In this document: positions 44,999 to 54,783 of the stretch, piece after piece
Layout of the letters: the number at the start of each line of letters is the position of its first letter
How positions within the stretch are numbered: position 1 is the first letter of the stretch
NCBI GenBank assembly: GCA_947456965.1
Contig: CANGTU010000016.1
Location: 1 to 64,000 of the forward strand
DNA: 64,000 nucleotides
Source: Flavobacteriales bacterium
GTDB taxonomy: Bacteria; Bacteroidota; Bacteroidia; Flavobacteriales_D; Sanyastnellaceae
Direction: 5' to 3'
Notes under the pieces: model-generated
What the model saw: the letters and a program-made list of their open reading frames with translations, nothing else
What the model was told of the DNA's origin: nothing
The model's database searches: none
Made by a program: the position numbers and the translations under genes

Positions 44999-45433
44999 AT
45001 GAAGCGAGTTTTTTCTTCATTTCGGCTGATCCCGTCGCTTCTGATGATTCTGGTCTTCCTTCCGGGATGCCGCAAGGAACCCGGGGAAGGTGGCAGAGGC
45101 ACTATCCGAGGCAAGGTTATGCGCGAGATACGCCTGGTGCTGAGCAACCCGTCAACGGTGCAGTACACCACGCATGCTGCCGATCAGGATGTATACATCA
45201 TCTACGGTGATCATATTTCTCCTGATGACCGGGTATGGACCAACTACAAAGGAGAATTCGAATTCATGAACCTGCGGGAGGGATCCTACACAGTCTACGT
45301 ATACAGCCGCGACACCACGGGTATTCCCACCGTGGACCCTGATCGCATGGTGATAAAGCGGGAAGTCGAAATCGGACGCAGGGAAGGAGATGAGGATGCC
45401 GGCACGCTCCTCATCTTCGATTTGCCCGAGTGA
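44999..45433 (+). CDS. Small lipoprotein with a carboxypeptidase-regulatory-like fold
   Basis: 144 residues; N-terminal MKRVFSSFRLIPSLLMILVF followed by lipobox LPGC. The mature part reads GTIRGKVMREIRL..., then YKGEFEFMNLREGSYTVYVYSRD, the pattern of a transthyretin/carboxypeptidase-like beta sandwich. Probably an envelope lipoprotein; no specific role known. It sits between YebC and purH; its stop overlaps the purH GTG. Confidence 0.78.
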   Translation: MKRVFSSFRLIPSLLMILVFLPGCRKEPGEGGRGTIRGKVMREIRLVLSNPSTVQYTTHAADQDVYIIYGDHISPDDRVWTNYKGEFEFMNLREGSYTVYVYSRDTTGIPTVDPDRMVIKREVEIGRREGDEDAGTLLIFDLPE

Positions 45434-46986
45434 AGTACTTTCGCGGCCTCATTCCCCAGGCCGTGAACAAGACCATCTCTTCCGCGCTCATATCCGTTTA
45501 CCATAAGGACGGACTCGAGCCACTCGTGCGCAACATGCACAGGCACGGTATCGTGCTCTACAGCACTGGTGGTACTCAGGAATTCATCGAAAAGCTCGGC
45601 ATCCCGGTAGTTCCCGTCGAAGAACTCACCGGATACCCCTCCATCCTCGGCGGCCGGGTGAAAACACTCCACCCGGGTGTATTCGGCGGAATTCTCTGGA
45701 GGAGAGGTCACGATGGCGACCGCGAGCAAGTGGAGAAATATGGCATTCACCCCATCGATTGTGTGGTAGTGGATCTGTATCCGTTTGAGGCAACCGTGCA
45801 ATCGGGGTCCTCACACGACGAGATCATCGAGATGATCGATATCGGCGGAGTCTCCCTGATCCGAGGGGCAGCCAAGAACTTCGAAGATGTGGTGATCATT
45901 CCATCGGCCGCTCAATACCCCATGCTCGGGGAAATTCTCGCCCGACCCACTCCAGTGACGTCCAGCGATGAGCGCCGAATGCTCGCGAGGGAGGCGTTTG
46001 ACGTGACCTCCCACTACGACTCCCGCATCTACTCCTGGTTTCCAGGTGGTGAAAGAGGTTCGCTGAAGATCAGCGAGCAGCAGTGCATACCCTTGCGCTA
46101 CGGTGAGAATCCTCACCAGCAGGGCTTCTTCTTCGGTGATCTCGGAGCCCTGTTTGATAAACTCAACGGCAAGGAGCTTTCCTACAACAATTTGCTGGAT
46201 GTGGATGCGGCCCTCGGACTCATCGATGAATTCCTGGATGCTCCTCCCACGTTTGCCATCCTGAAGCATAACAATGCCTGCGGTATAGCCACCCGGTCCA
46301 CGGTGCTTGAAGCCTATGTGGACGCACTGGCCGGTGATCCGGTGTCGGCTTTCGGTGGTATCCTGGTGAGCAATGCACGCATAACCCTCGAAGCCGCTCA
46401 ACGCATTCACGATCTGTTCTGCGAGGTGATCATCGCACCGGGATATGAAGCAGGTGCCGCGGAATTACTGGCCGGTAAGGCCAACCGGATTATTCTTCGG
46501 AGAAAGGAGACCTCGCTGCCCCGCTATCAGGTGCGCACTCTGTTGAATGGGTTCATCACTCAGGACAAGGACTTCAGAACGGAATCAGAGCGGGATCTCC
46601 GTCTGGTGACCAGAAAAGCTGCGGATGGGGCGGGTATAGCCGACCTGGTTTTTGCGAATAAACTCGCGAAGCATACCAAGAGTAACACGATTGTACTGGT
46701 ACGGAACGGACAGCTTTGCGCCAGCGGCACCGGCCAGACATCGCGCGTGGATGCCCTCCGGCAAGCAGTGGATAAGGCCAGGTCCTTCGGATTTGATCTC
46801 CAGGGAGCGGTCATGGCAAGCGATGCGTTCTTCCCCTTCCCCGATTGCGTCGAAATCGCCCACAACGCGGGGATCACAGCGGTTGTGCAGCCCGGTGGAT
46901 CCATCAAGGACCAGCTTTCTGTGGACTTCTGTGACGCCCATGGCATGGCTATGTACATGACCGGGGTCAGGCACTTCAGGCATTGA
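45430..46986 (+). CDS. purH: Bifunctional AICAR transformylase/IMP cyclohydrolase
   Basis: 518 residues. Performs the last two steps of IMP synthesis. The N-terminal IMP cyclohydrolase domain is recognised by SALISVYHKDGLEPLV, YSTGGTQEFIEKLGIPVVPVEELTGYP and GGRVKTLHPGVFGGIL. The transformylase domain contains LRYGENPHQQGFFFG, ILKHNNACGIAT, DPVSAFGGILVSN and QPGGSIKD. The GTG start at 45430 overlaps the lipoprotein stop (GTGA). No other purine genes are nearby. Confidence 0.95.
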   Translation: MKYFRGLIPQAVNKTISSALISVYHKDGLEPLVRNMHRHGIVLYSTGGTQEFIEKLGIPVVPVEELTGYPSILGGRVKTLHPGVFGGILWRRGHDGDREQVEKYGIHPIDCVVVDLYPFEATVQSGSSHDEIIEMIDIGGVSLIRGAAKNFEDVVIIPSAAQYPMLGEILARPTPVTSSDERRMLAREAFDVTSHYDSRIYSWFPGGERGSLKISEQQCIPLRYGENPHQQGFFFGDLGALFDKLNGKELSYNNLLDVDAALGLIDEFLDAPPTFAILKHNNACGIATRSTVLEAYVDALAGDPVSAFGGILVSNARITLEAAQRIHDLFCEVIIAPGYEAGAAELLAGKANRIILRRKETSLPRYQVRTLLNGFITQDKDFRTESERDLRLVTRKAADGAGIADLVFANKLAKHTKSNTIVLVRNGQLCASGTGQTSRVDALRQAVDKARSFGFDLQGAVMASDAFFPFPDCVEIAHNAGITAVVQPGGSIKDQLSVDFCDAHGMAMYMTGVRHFRH

Positions 46987-47045
46987 CGGTCAGTCAGGTT
47001 TGGCCCTTATCGCGTATCCTTGCACCAGCCCTCGACTAAACCGCT

Positions 47046-49472
47046 ATGCTTCGTATTGTCCTCATCCTTTTCCTGATGGCGGGAACGACAACAGCCCGCT
47101 CGCAGTCAGCCCTGGTATCCGGAAGAGTCACAGATCGTCAAACCGGCGAACCGCTCGTAGGCGCCGTCATTACTAACCAGCAGGCCGCAGGTGCTGTGAG
47201 CGACCCGGACGGAAACTATGAGCTTCAGCTCGCTCCCGGGTCATACACGCTGACGTACCGCATGACGGCCTATTCAGAGGCAGTCAGGCAGGTCACGCTT
47301 TCTGCCGGCCAGAAACTGGTGCTGGATATAGCCCTCGAATCCCGGTCCGAGCAACTCGGGATCGTTGTGGTATCAGCCGGAAAGTACGAGCAGGATATCA
47401 GTGAGGTCACGGTGAGCATGGAGGTGCTTCAGCCCGCATTGATCCGCGACAAGAATATCGTTTCTATCGAAGAAGGATTGCAGCAGACTCCAGGGGTAGT
47501 CATCGTGGACGATGAGCCCCAGATCCGCAGCGGAAGTGGATACAGCTTCGGTGCCGGAAGCCGCGTGCAGGTCCTTATTGATGATATACCCGTACTGAGT
47601 GGCGATGCAGGCAAGCCAAGCTGGGGTTTCCTGCCCGTTGAGAATATCTCGCAGGTGGAAGTGATCAAAGGAGCCAGCAGTGTTCTCTACGGAAGCTCGG
47701 CGCTTAGCGGAGTGGTCAATTTCAGGACCGCATATCCAACGGATAAGCCGCGAACGCGCCTCACCCTTTACCACGGACTTTTCAGCGACCCCCAGCGCGC
47801 AGGAGAAACGAAGTACTGGGAAGGTACTCCCATGCAGAGCGGCTTGTTGTTTCTCCATGCCGAGAAAACAAAGGCTGTGGACCTTGTAGTGGGTGGTACG
47901 GTTCAGGCTGACGACGGCCACCTCGGTCCCATCCGGTCCGAAGACGGAAGTTTTTCCAATGGCTACTCTCCATTTACCGCCGACCGCTACGATGCGAGCT
48001 ACCGCGCGCGTCTCACGCTCAACCTCCGCCGAAACAGCACCCGCGTAAAGGGATTGAGCTATGGAGTGAACGGCAACTACTCGAACAGCGAATCGCTCAC
48101 CACCCTGATCTGGGAAAATGACAGCGCCGGCATTTACGGGGCCTATCAGGGCAGCGCTACCCGAACCATTCAGCAACTTTCTACACTCGACCCCTTCGTC
48201 ACCTACCACCGCAACGGAAGCCGTCACTCGCTCCGCACCCGCTGGCAGAGTCTGGATAATGACAACGACAACAACCAGGGGAATTTCAGTGATGTGTACT
48301 TCGGAGAGTATCAATACCAGCAGCGCTGGGACTCGATCGGGATAAAAAACCTGACTACTACCTTCGGTCTGGTAGCCATGCATACAGATGCCCGGGGCGA
48401 GTTCTTTACCGGAGGAAATGCCGATGGCCGAAATAGTGCCGGAAACCAGGCGGGCTATCTTCAGGTGGACAAGAAGTTCGGCAAGCGTATCAATGCGAGT
48501 GCGGGGGTGCGTTATGAGCAGTTCAACATCAACAATGAGCAGGAAGGAAGGCCGGTATTTCGCGCCGGACTCAACTACCATGTAGCCAGGGCCACCTGGC
48601 TCAGAGCGTCCTATGGACAGGGCTACCGCTTCCCTAGCATTGCCGAGAAATTCATCGTGACCTCACTAGGAGCAATTCGCATTTTCGCTAACCCGGACCT
48701 GAAATCGGAATCATCCTGGAATGCGGAGTTGGGAATCAAGCAGGGCTTCGCCATCGGGGGATTCCGGGGGTTTGTGGATGTCGCAGGATTCCGTCAGGAG
48801 TTCTCCAATTTCATCGAGTTTACTTTCGGGCAGTGGGATCCGAATCCATCACTCTCCAACAACTTCGGTCTGGGCTTCCAGAGCGTGAATACAGGAAGAG
48901 CAAGGGTGTCCGGACTGGATGTATCCGTCATGGGAGAAGGTAAGATCGGGCAGGTCGGACTTCAGATGCTCGCCGGATATACGTATACGAAGCCGGTGAG
49001 CCTGACGCCCGACCTGGTTTATGCCAGCGCACCGGGCAATTCCGACAATCCCTTCCTCATTGAGCGATTCTCCGAGGCCAACTACCTCAACACGAGTTCT
49101 GATCCGGCCGACTTCATCCTGAAGTACCGCATGCAGCACCTGGTGCGCGTGGACGTGGGAGCTACCTTCCGCGAGGTTTCCCTTGGAGCAAGTTTCCGGT
49201 CCAACAGCCATATGCAGAATATAGACGTGGCTTTTCAGGAACTGGAGGAACAATTACCTGGTGTATTTAACCCGGGAATCCGCCGCTGGCGTGCCAACCA
49301 CCCGAAGGGAGATTATGTGATTGACCTCCGCGCCGGCTGGCAGATCTCACCCCGGCACAAGCTGGCCGTTGCAATCAGTAACCTGCTCAACCGGGAATAC
49401 TCCATACGGCCGCTTGCCATCGAACGGGGCCGGCTTACAGTATTTCAATATACCTTAACCCTCGGGAGTTGA
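47046..49472 (+). CDS. TonB-dependent outer-membrane receptor
   Basis: 808 residues: signal peptide about 1-19, an N-terminal carboxypeptidase-D regulatory-like domain (SGRVTDRQTGEPLVGAVI) typical of Bacteroidota receptors, a plug domain (about 115-225, with VQVLIDDIPVLSG and VEVIKGASSVLYGSSALSGVVNF) and a 22-strand barrel ending LTVFQYTLTLGS. It takes up a ligand, such as a siderophore, vitamin or glycan, that cannot be identified. No SusD partner follows; kdsB begins three bases later. TATCCTTG at 47013-47020 may be the promoter -7. Confidence 0.92.
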   Translation: MLRIVLILFLMAGTTTARSQSALVSGRVTDRQTGEPLVGAVITNQQAAGAVSDPDGNYELQLAPGSYTLTYRMTAYSEAVRQVTLSAGQKLVLDIALESRSEQLGIVVVSAGKYEQDISEVTVSMEVLQPALIRDKNIVSIEEGLQQTPGVVIVDDEPQIRSGSGYSFGAGSRVQVLIDDIPVLSGDAGKPSWGFLPVENISQVEVIKGASSVLYGSSALSGVVNFRTAYPTDKPRTRLTLYHGLFSDPQRAGETKYWEGTPMQSGLLFLHAEKTKAVDLVVGGTVQADDGHLGPIRSEDGSFSNGYSPFTADRYDASYRARLTLNLRRNSTRVKGLSYGVNGNYSNSESLTTLIWENDSAGIYGAYQGSATRTIQQLSTLDPFVTYHRNGSRHSLRTRWQSLDNDNDNNQGNFSDVYFGEYQYQQRWDSIGIKNLTTTFGLVAMHTDARGEFFTGGNADGRNSAGNQAGYLQVDKKFGKRINASAGVRYEQFNINNEQEGRPVFRAGLNYHVARATWLRASYGQGYRFPSIAEKFIVTSLGAIRIFANPDLKSESSWNAELGIKQGFAIGGFRGFVDVAGFRQEFSNFIEFTFGQWDPNPSLSNNFGLGFQSVNTGRARVSGLDVSVMGEGKIGQVGLQMLAGYTYTKPVSLTPDLVYASAPGNSDNPFLIERFSEANYLNTSSDPADFILKYRMQHLVRVDVGATFREVSLGASFRSNSHMQNIDVAFQELEEQLPGVFNPGIRRWRANHPKGDYVIDLRAGWQISPRHKLAVAISNLLNREYSIRPLAIERGRLTVFQYTLTLGS

Positions 49473-49475
49473 GCC

Positions 49476-50213
49476 ATGCATATTCTCGGCATCATACCGG
49501 CCCGCTTCGGAAGCACACGATTCCCCGGCAAACCACTCGCAGATATCGGTGGTACATCCATGGTGATGAGGGTCGTCAATCAGGTCCGTAAGTGTCGCAT
49601 GATCCGGGAAGTGGTGGTGGCTACTGATGATGAGCGCATTCTTCGCCATGTGGAGGAAAACGGCGCCCAGGCCGTGCTGACTTCACCCGACCACCCCAGC
49701 GGAACAGACCGTTGTCTGGAAGCGCTCGAACTCACCGGCGCTGACGCCGATGGGGTGATCAATATCCAGGGGGATGAGCCATTCGTTGACCCGGCTCAAC
49801 TCGATCTGCTCGCCGCCATGCTCCTGAAAAACGACACGGAGGTGGCCACACTCGCCACACCAATCCGCGACTACACCACGCTGACCGATCCCAACAAGGT
49901 GAAGGTGGTATTCGGAAATGCTGGGCGAGCCATCTATTTCAGCCGGTTTCCCATTCCTTTTCGCAAGGGACTTCCACAGGATCAATGGCTTCACACCGGA
50001 CCCTATTACAAGCACCTGGGACTCTACGCATACCGGAGTGACATTCTGCACCGGATATGCCTCCTGGCGCCCTCGCCCCTTGAGCAGGCCGAGTCGCTTG
50101 AGCAACTGCGATGGCTTGAAGCGGGTTACCGGATTTCAGTAGCCGTTACCCCACTTGAAACACCGGCTGTGGACACGCCCGAGGATCTCGAAAAGGTGAG
50201 GAAGCTCCTCTGA
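49476..50213 (+). CDS. kdsB: 3-deoxy-manno-octulosonate cytidylyltransferase
   Basis: 245 residues. Activates KDO with CTP for lipid A-core assembly. Motifs: IIPARFGSTRFPGKPLADIGG (nucleotide loop), VVVATDDERI, LTSPDHPSGTDRCLEAL and NIQGDEPFVDPAQLDLL. Normal length. It shows that the organism makes KDO-containing LPS. It follows the TonB receptor by three bases, probably on the same transcript. Confidence 0.95.
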   Translation: MHILGIIPARFGSTRFPGKPLADIGGTSMVMRVVNQVRKCRMIREVVVATDDERILRHVEENGAQAVLTSPDHPSGTDRCLEALELTGADADGVINIQGDEPFVDPAQLDLLAAMLLKNDTEVATLATPIRDYTTLTDPNKVKVVFGNAGRAIYFSRFPIPFRKGLPQDQWLHTGPYYKHLGLYAYRSDILHRICLLAPSPLEQAESLEQLRWLEAGYRISVAVTPLETPAVDTPEDLEKVRKLL

Positions 50214-50244
50214 CCCGCACACCCCTGAACCATCCATAAATCGC

Positions 50245-50252
50245 TACCTTTG
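50245..50252 (+). promoter_or_regulatory. Bacteroidota -7 promoter element (TACCTTTG) for the HU-CCDC81/SPOR gene
   Basis: TACCTTTG, a perfect TAnnTTTG, ends four bases before the ATG at 50257, so the transcript is probably leaderless. Confidence 0.62.
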
Positions 50253-50256
50253 TCCC

Positions 50257-51297
50257 ATGCGCATAGAGGCTTTCATCACCGACCTGCTGTATGATCACGA
50301 TTGTGTGATTGTGCCTGGTTTTGGCGGACTTGTGGCCAATTACCGCCCAGCTCGTCTCAATCGCATGACACACGTGGTAAAACCACCGTCCAAGCACGTG
50401 GGATTTAACCGAAACCTCACACATCACGACGGTCTGCTGGTGTCGCACGTTTCCCGCATCGCAGGGATCAGCTATCCCGACGCCCTCCGCGAAGTAGAGG
50501 AATGGGTTGCCGATGGCCTGCAGCGACTCTATCAGGGTGAACGCCTGACATGGGAGCGCATTGGCCTATTCTTCCGCGATCGCGGGGGCAATCTCCAGTT
50601 TGTTCCGGAAGATCAGGAGAATTTCCTGCTCGATTCCTTCGGGCTAACAGCAGTGCAACTCAGGCCTGTGGATGGGATAGCAGGACTCCAATCCGCAACG
50701 GAACAGCTTGCACTTGCACGTGCTCAAAGACCCTCTTCATCCTGGTGGAAGGCAGCAGCGGCAGTAGCTGTGCCACTGATAGCCGCCGGCACGTTCCTCT
50801 ACATAGGCACACGTGGTGCAGCAGCCAACATCGAAAAGGCCCGCTTCAATCCTTTTTCCTGGACAACCCGGGGTGCATCCTACTCCTTGGTGGCCGATCG
50901 GGTCACTCCCCTGGCATGGGATACAGTTGAAACAGCCGGCTGGATGGAACTCATCGATAAGCCCGGCGCGCGAGTCAACCTCCTCTCTGGGGAAGAGGAC
51001 GCCCGTGGTGTGGAAATGGAAGGTATCCGCCGGGACGCAGGTATGCCTGACCTTACAGCCATTTCAGCCTCCGATTCCCGCTTCCTGATTGTGGCGGGAG
51101 CCTTCGGGCAGGCGGAAAATGCACGCAACTACATCGCCCGGCTCCAGCAGGAAGGGTACGAGGCATTTGATGCCGGAAAACGCGGCAGTCTGCATATCGT
51201 GGCTGCCGGAAGCGCAACCACTGAAACGGCTGCGCGCGAAGGGATACGCGCCATCAAAGCCAAAGGTCTTTCTTCCGTATGGCTGCTGAAGCGGTAA
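50257..51297 (+). CDS. HU-CCDC81 and SPOR domain protein
   Basis: 346 residues. Residues 1-130 are the two HU-CCDC81 bacterial domains (FITDLLYDHDCVIVPGFGGL, then ISYPDALREVEEWVADGLQ and LTWERIGLFFRD). One membrane helix is at about 165-184 (AAAAVAVPLIAAGTFLYIGT). A SPOR domain is at about 270-346 (FLIVAGAFGQAENARNYIARL). SPOR domains bind denuded peptidoglycan at division sites; the HU-like part is cytoplasmic. It probably links cell division and envelope. The HAD gene follows after 11 bases. Confidence 0.9.
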   Translation: MRIEAFITDLLYDHDCVIVPGFGGLVANYRPARLNRMTHVVKPPSKHVGFNRNLTHHDGLLVSHVSRIAGISYPDALREVEEWVADGLQRLYQGERLTWERIGLFFRDRGGNLQFVPEDQENFLLDSFGLTAVQLRPVDGIAGLQSATEQLALARAQRPSSSWWKAAAAVAVPLIAAGTFLYIGTRGAAANIEKARFNPFSWTTRGASYSLVADRVTPLAWDTVETAGWMELIDKPGARVNLLSGEEDARGVEMEGIRRDAGMPDLTAISASDSRFLIVAGAFGQAENARNYIARLQQEGYEAFDAGKRGSLHIVAAGSATTETAAREGIRAIKAKGLSSVWLLKR

Positions 51298-51308
51298 TTG
51301 AAGGTCGC

Positions 51309-51941
51309 ATGAATTTCTCAGGGATCAGGAACATCATCTTCGATTTTGGAGGGGTTTTATTTGACATTGATTACCACGCCCCGGTGAGGGCTTTCCGCTT
51401 GCTGGGGCTCGGGGACTTTGAAGGCTTATACTCGCAGGCCGCGCAGCGCCCGGAGTTTGATCTCCTTGAAACGGGCAAGATCAGCAACGAAGATTTCATG
51501 TCGTTTCTCCACGCCTTCGTGCCACATGTCAGGCGCGATCAGGTAGATCATGCATGGAATTGCATTCTTCTCGATCTGTGGCCCGAGAAAGTGGAGCTGG
51601 TCCGCTCACTTCGGTCACAGGGATACCGCACATTTCTTTTGAGCAATACAAACGCGATTCACGCTGCAGCGTTTGAGCGGATGATCGATGCGAAAATGGG
51701 ACTTGAGTCTTTCCGGAGCGCATTTGAGCAGATTTATTACAGCCATGTGATCGGACTCAAGAAACCTTATCCGGAAACGTTTCTGGAGGTATGCGCATGG
51801 AACGGCCTGGCGCCTGCCGAAACGCTGTTCATCGACGACTCAGTGCAACACGTGGAAGGCGCACGGCAGGCGGGACTTCAGGGCATCCACCTCCGTCAGG
51901 ATACGGAACTCGACCGCCTGCTGGCCCCGCTGTTATCGTGA
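51309..51941 (+). CDS. HAD-family phosphatase (subfamily IA)
   Basis: 210 residues from the ATG at 51309 (MNFSGIRNIIFDFGGVLFDI); an upstream ATG at 51279 overlaps the previous gene and adds ten residues of no family similarity. The HAD motifs are IIFDFGGVLFDID (nucleophile Asp in motif I), LLSNTN (motif II), the Lys in GLKKPYPETF (motif III) and FIDDS (motif IV). It resembles YihX-like sugar phosphatases. The substrate is unknown. Confidence 0.88.
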   Translation: MNFSGIRNIIFDFGGVLFDIDYHAPVRAFRLLGLGDFEGLYSQAAQRPEFDLLETGKISNEDFMSFLHAFVPHVRRDQVDHAWNCILLDLWPEKVELVRSLRSQGYRTFLLSNTNAIHAAAFERMIDAKMGLESFRSAFEQIYYSHVIGLKKPYPETFLEVCAWNGLAPAETLFIDDSVQHVEGARQAGLQGIHLRQDTELDRLLAPLLS

Positions 51942-51959
51942 GCGGCTGTGTTTCTCTCC

Positions 51960-51993
51960 AAAAAAAAAATGGGCCACCCCGGAGGTTGGCCCA
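51960..51993 (-). terminator. Rho-independent terminator for the small exported protein gene
   Basis: Stem TGGGCCA (51970-51976) / TGGCCCA (51987-51993), extended by CC/GG with one bulged base. It is followed in the minus direction by ten T (A10 at 51960-51969). Confidence 0.85.
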
Positions 51994-52015
51994 ATTCTTT
52001 GCAGAAAGTCATTCC

Positions 52016-52498
52016 TTACTTCGCGCGGCGGAAGTAAAAGCGAGTGATGTAGATTCCTTCGGTGTCATCTTTGGAACCCACAGACTCAACACCGGCTACG
52101 ATCTGTACGATCTCCCAGCCATCGGCCAGCATGTAGTTGACCTTGCTGTTGATCACGGCATCATTGGCTGCGATATTCTGGAAGCGGATACCACCGATGT
52201 TAAAGAAGTTGAGGATCTTGGTTTCCTCAAAGTTCTTCACACGGATCTCATCGCGGTCCGACTTGTTACGGCCATTTTCTTCTTCGGAACGCACTGATGT
52301 GAACTCCTTGTAGTCACGAGCTTCGAGCGCGTTGATAATCCGCGAGCGTCCAAGACCATTGGGCACGATGGATTCGACCACCGTGAAGGAGGTAAACTCA
52401 TACGATGCCGGAGGAGCGGGCTGGTTGGTAAAGGCGAAGAGAACCACCGAAATGGCAATCACCGATACGGCGATGGTAGTGAACTGCAGGTTTTTCAT
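52016..52498 (-). CDS. Small exported protein of unknown function
   Basis: 160 residues with an N-terminal hydrophobic segment (MKNLQFTTIAVSVIAISVVLF), probably a signal peptide or anchor. The mature part is rich in charged residues (YKEFTSVRSEEENGRNKSDRD) followed by mixed alpha/beta sequence ending EGIYITRFYFRRAK. I recognise no domain. It is a single-gene unit closed by a strong terminator at 51960-51993. Confidence 0.78.
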   Translation of the reverse strand: MKNLQFTTIAVSVIAISVVLFAFTNQPAPPASYEFTSFTVVESIVPNGLGRSRIINALEARDYKEFTSVRSEEENGRNKSDRDEIRVKNFEETKILNFFNIGGIRFQNIAANDAVINSKVNYMLADGWEIVQIVAGVESVGSKDDTEGIYITRFYFRRAK

Positions 52499-52605
52499 AG
52501 GAACTGTTTTTTGTTTTATTTTATTGATTTAATGCCAGGTGCAGAGATGATGCCATGCTATGCAATAACTGCGTTAAATGCATAGAGCAGGCTTCCCTGT
52601 CGGGG

Positions 52606-54765
52606 TTATTCCCGGATGCCGGCCAGGTCAAGCATGAATGCATATTCAAGCGCGACTTCTTTGAGGGCCTCAAAGCGCCCCGACTTTCCTCCATGGCCGG
52701 CGTCCATATTGCACCAGAAGAGCAACTTATTGCTGTCGGTTTTCATCTCGCGCAATCTGGCCACGTACTTAGCGGGCTCCCAGTATTGCACCTGGCTGTC
52801 CCAATAGCCGGTAAGCACCAGAATGTTGGGGTAAGCCTTCTTTTCGATATTGTCATATGGAGAATAGCTCTTCATGTAGTCGTAGTAAGCTTTGTCCTTC
52901 GGATTGCCCCATTCATCAAACTCGAAGGTGGTGAGGGGAATGGTTTCATCCATCATGGTGGTCACTACATCCACGAAGGGCACTGCCGACACTACGCCGC
53001 GAAACAGATCAGGGGCCATATTGGTGACAGCACCCATGAGGAGGCCACCTGCACTGCCGCCCAGCGCGAAGAGTTTATCCTTGCTGGTATAGCGCTCAGC
53101 AATCAGGAATTCTGCGCAGTCAATGAAATCCGTGAAAGTATTCTTTTTCTTCAGCAGCTTGCCATCTTCATACCATTGCCTTCCCATCTCCTGTCCGCCG
53201 CGGATATGGGCAATAGCAAAGCAAAATCCGCGATCGAGCAGCGAGAGGCGATTGGAGCTGAATGTGGCATCAATGCTATAGCCATAGCTTCCGTAGGCAT
53301 ACAGGAGCACAGGAGACTGACCATTCTTCTCAAACCCCTTCTTGTACACGAGTGAAATGGGAACGCGTGTTCCATCATCGGCGGTGGCATAAAGACGCTC
53401 GCTCACATAGTCTCCGGAATTATAGCCGCCCACCACTTCCTGCTGCTTGAGCAGTTTGCGCTCGCGGGTATCCATGTTGTAGTCATACGTGCTGGAGGGT
53501 GTCGTGAGGGAGGTATAGCTATAGCGCAGCACGGTGGTATTGAAGTCGGGATTGGCCCCAACTCCAGCCGCGTAGGCTGGGTCCTGGAATTCGATGTAGT
53601 GTTCACCTGATTTATCCCAGCTGATTACCCGCAACCGGGTAAGGCCATCCTTGCGCTCATCTACCACGAGGTAATCGCGGAAGATCTCTATACCTTCAAG
53701 CAGTACATCCGGGCGATGGGCAATCACTTCCTTCCAGTTCTCCTTGGTTGTTTTGTCCAGCGGGCACTCCATCAGCCTGAAGTTCTTGGCGTCGAGGTTG
53801 GTGACTACGTAAAACTTGTCTCCGAAGTGGTCAATGCCATATTCCAGATCGCGTTGTCGCGGTTGGAAAATCCTGAACTCCCCGGAAGGATTATTGGCCT
53901 CCAGTACCCGGTATTCGCTGCTCACGGTCTGTGAGCTGCCGATCACCAGAAAGCGGTCGCTCTTGGTCTTGTAGGCGAAGCATGAGAATTCTTCATCTTT
54001 TTCTTCGAATACCAGGACATCTGCAGATTGGGGGGTGCCGAGCACGTGGCGCCATACCTGATTATCGCGAAGCGTAACAGGATCTTTGCGCACGTAGAAT
54101 ACCGTCTTGTTGTCTGAGGCCCACGTAGCGGATCCCCCAGTGCCCTCCAGGCGGTCTTCGAGCAGCTTACCGGTGGAAAGATCGCGGATGAAAATGGTGT
54201 AAATCCTCCTGCTCAACTCGTCCACGCTATAGCACATCAAACGGTTGTCTTCACTGACGGAGTAATCCCCGAGTGCCCAATACTCCTTGCCCTTGGCCAG
54301 GGCAGGGCCATCCACGAGCACTTCCTCGGCTCCGGTTTCCAGAGATTCTTTCTTGCGGCAGTAGTAGGCATAATCTTGTCCTTGTTCATACCGCACGTAA
54401 TACCAATAACCACGGTTTTTCACGGGTACGCTTTGATCGGTCTCCTTGATCCTTCCTTTCATCTCCTCAAAGAGTTTCACCTGAAAGGAGTCGGTATGGG
54501 CCAGCATGGCCTTGGTATAGGCATTTTCGGCATGGAGGTAATCGAGCACCTCGCGCGTCTGGGAGTCGGGTTCTGCAGCGTTCTTCTGCTCATCAGAAAG
54601 CCGCATCCAGTAGTAGTTGTCGATGCGGGTATCACCATGTAAGGTGATCTCATGTGGAATTTTTCTGGCAACCGGGGCTTGTGGCATATCTGTCTGGGCT
54701 GTTTTTCCGGTGCATGCTGCCAAAAGAACAACGGCACCGAACGTGGAAAGGGAACAGGTCCTCAT
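52606..54765 (-). CDS. ptrB: Oligopeptidase B-like S9 peptidase, lipoprotein
   Basis: 719 residues from the ATG at 54765, giving MRTCSLSTFGAVVLLAACTG with a lipobox (LAAC). Family: prolyl oligopeptidase/oligopeptidase B. The N-terminal propeller runs to about residue 430. The catalytic domain contains GGQEMGRQWYEDGK, the nucleophile Ser in LGGSAGGLLMG, Asp in GYWDSQVQYWEPAK and His in DAGHGGKSGRF. It cleaves after basic residues in short peptides. The lipobox suggests an exported, envelope-anchored enzyme. Promoter TACATTTG at 54784-54791. Confidence 0.92.
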   Translation of the reverse strand: MRTCSLSTFGAVVLLAACTGKTAQTDMPQAPVARKIPHEITLHGDTRIDNYYWMRLSDEQKNAAEPDSQTREVLDYLHAENAYTKAMLAHTDSFQVKLFEEMKGRIKETDQSVPVKNRGYWYYVRYEQGQDYAYYCRKKESLETGAEEVLVDGPALAKGKEYWALGDYSVSEDNRLMCYSVDELSRRIYTIFIRDLSTGKLLEDRLEGTGGSATWASDNKTVFYVRKDPVTLRDNQVWRHVLGTPQSADVLVFEEKDEEFSCFAYKTKSDRFLVIGSSQTVSSEYRVLEANNPSGEFRIFQPRQRDLEYGIDHFGDKFYVVTNLDAKNFRLMECPLDKTTKENWKEVIAHRPDVLLEGIEIFRDYLVVDERKDGLTRLRVISWDKSGEHYIEFQDPAYAAGVGANPDFNTTVLRYSYTSLTTPSSTYDYNMDTRERKLLKQQEVVGGYNSGDYVSERLYATADDGTRVPISLVYKKGFEKNGQSPVLLYAYGSYGYSIDATFSSNRLSLLDRGFCFAIAHIRGGQEMGRQWYEDGKLLKKKNTFTDFIDCAEFLIAERYTSKDKLFALGGSAGGLLMGAVTNMAPDLFRGVVSAVPFVDVVTTMMDETIPLTTFEFDEWGNPKDKAYYDYMKSYSPYDNIEKKAYPNILVLTGYWDSQVQYWEPAKYVARLREMKTDSNKLLFWCNMDAGHGGKSGRFEALKEVALEYAFMLDLAGIRE

Positions 54766-54783
54766 CGGGGGATTATTGGTGGA

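Noticed and set aside
47373-48581. 402-codon open frame on the minus strand
   Set aside because: It is antisense to the TonB receptor, which has complete plug and barrel features; the minus frame shows no domain or start context.
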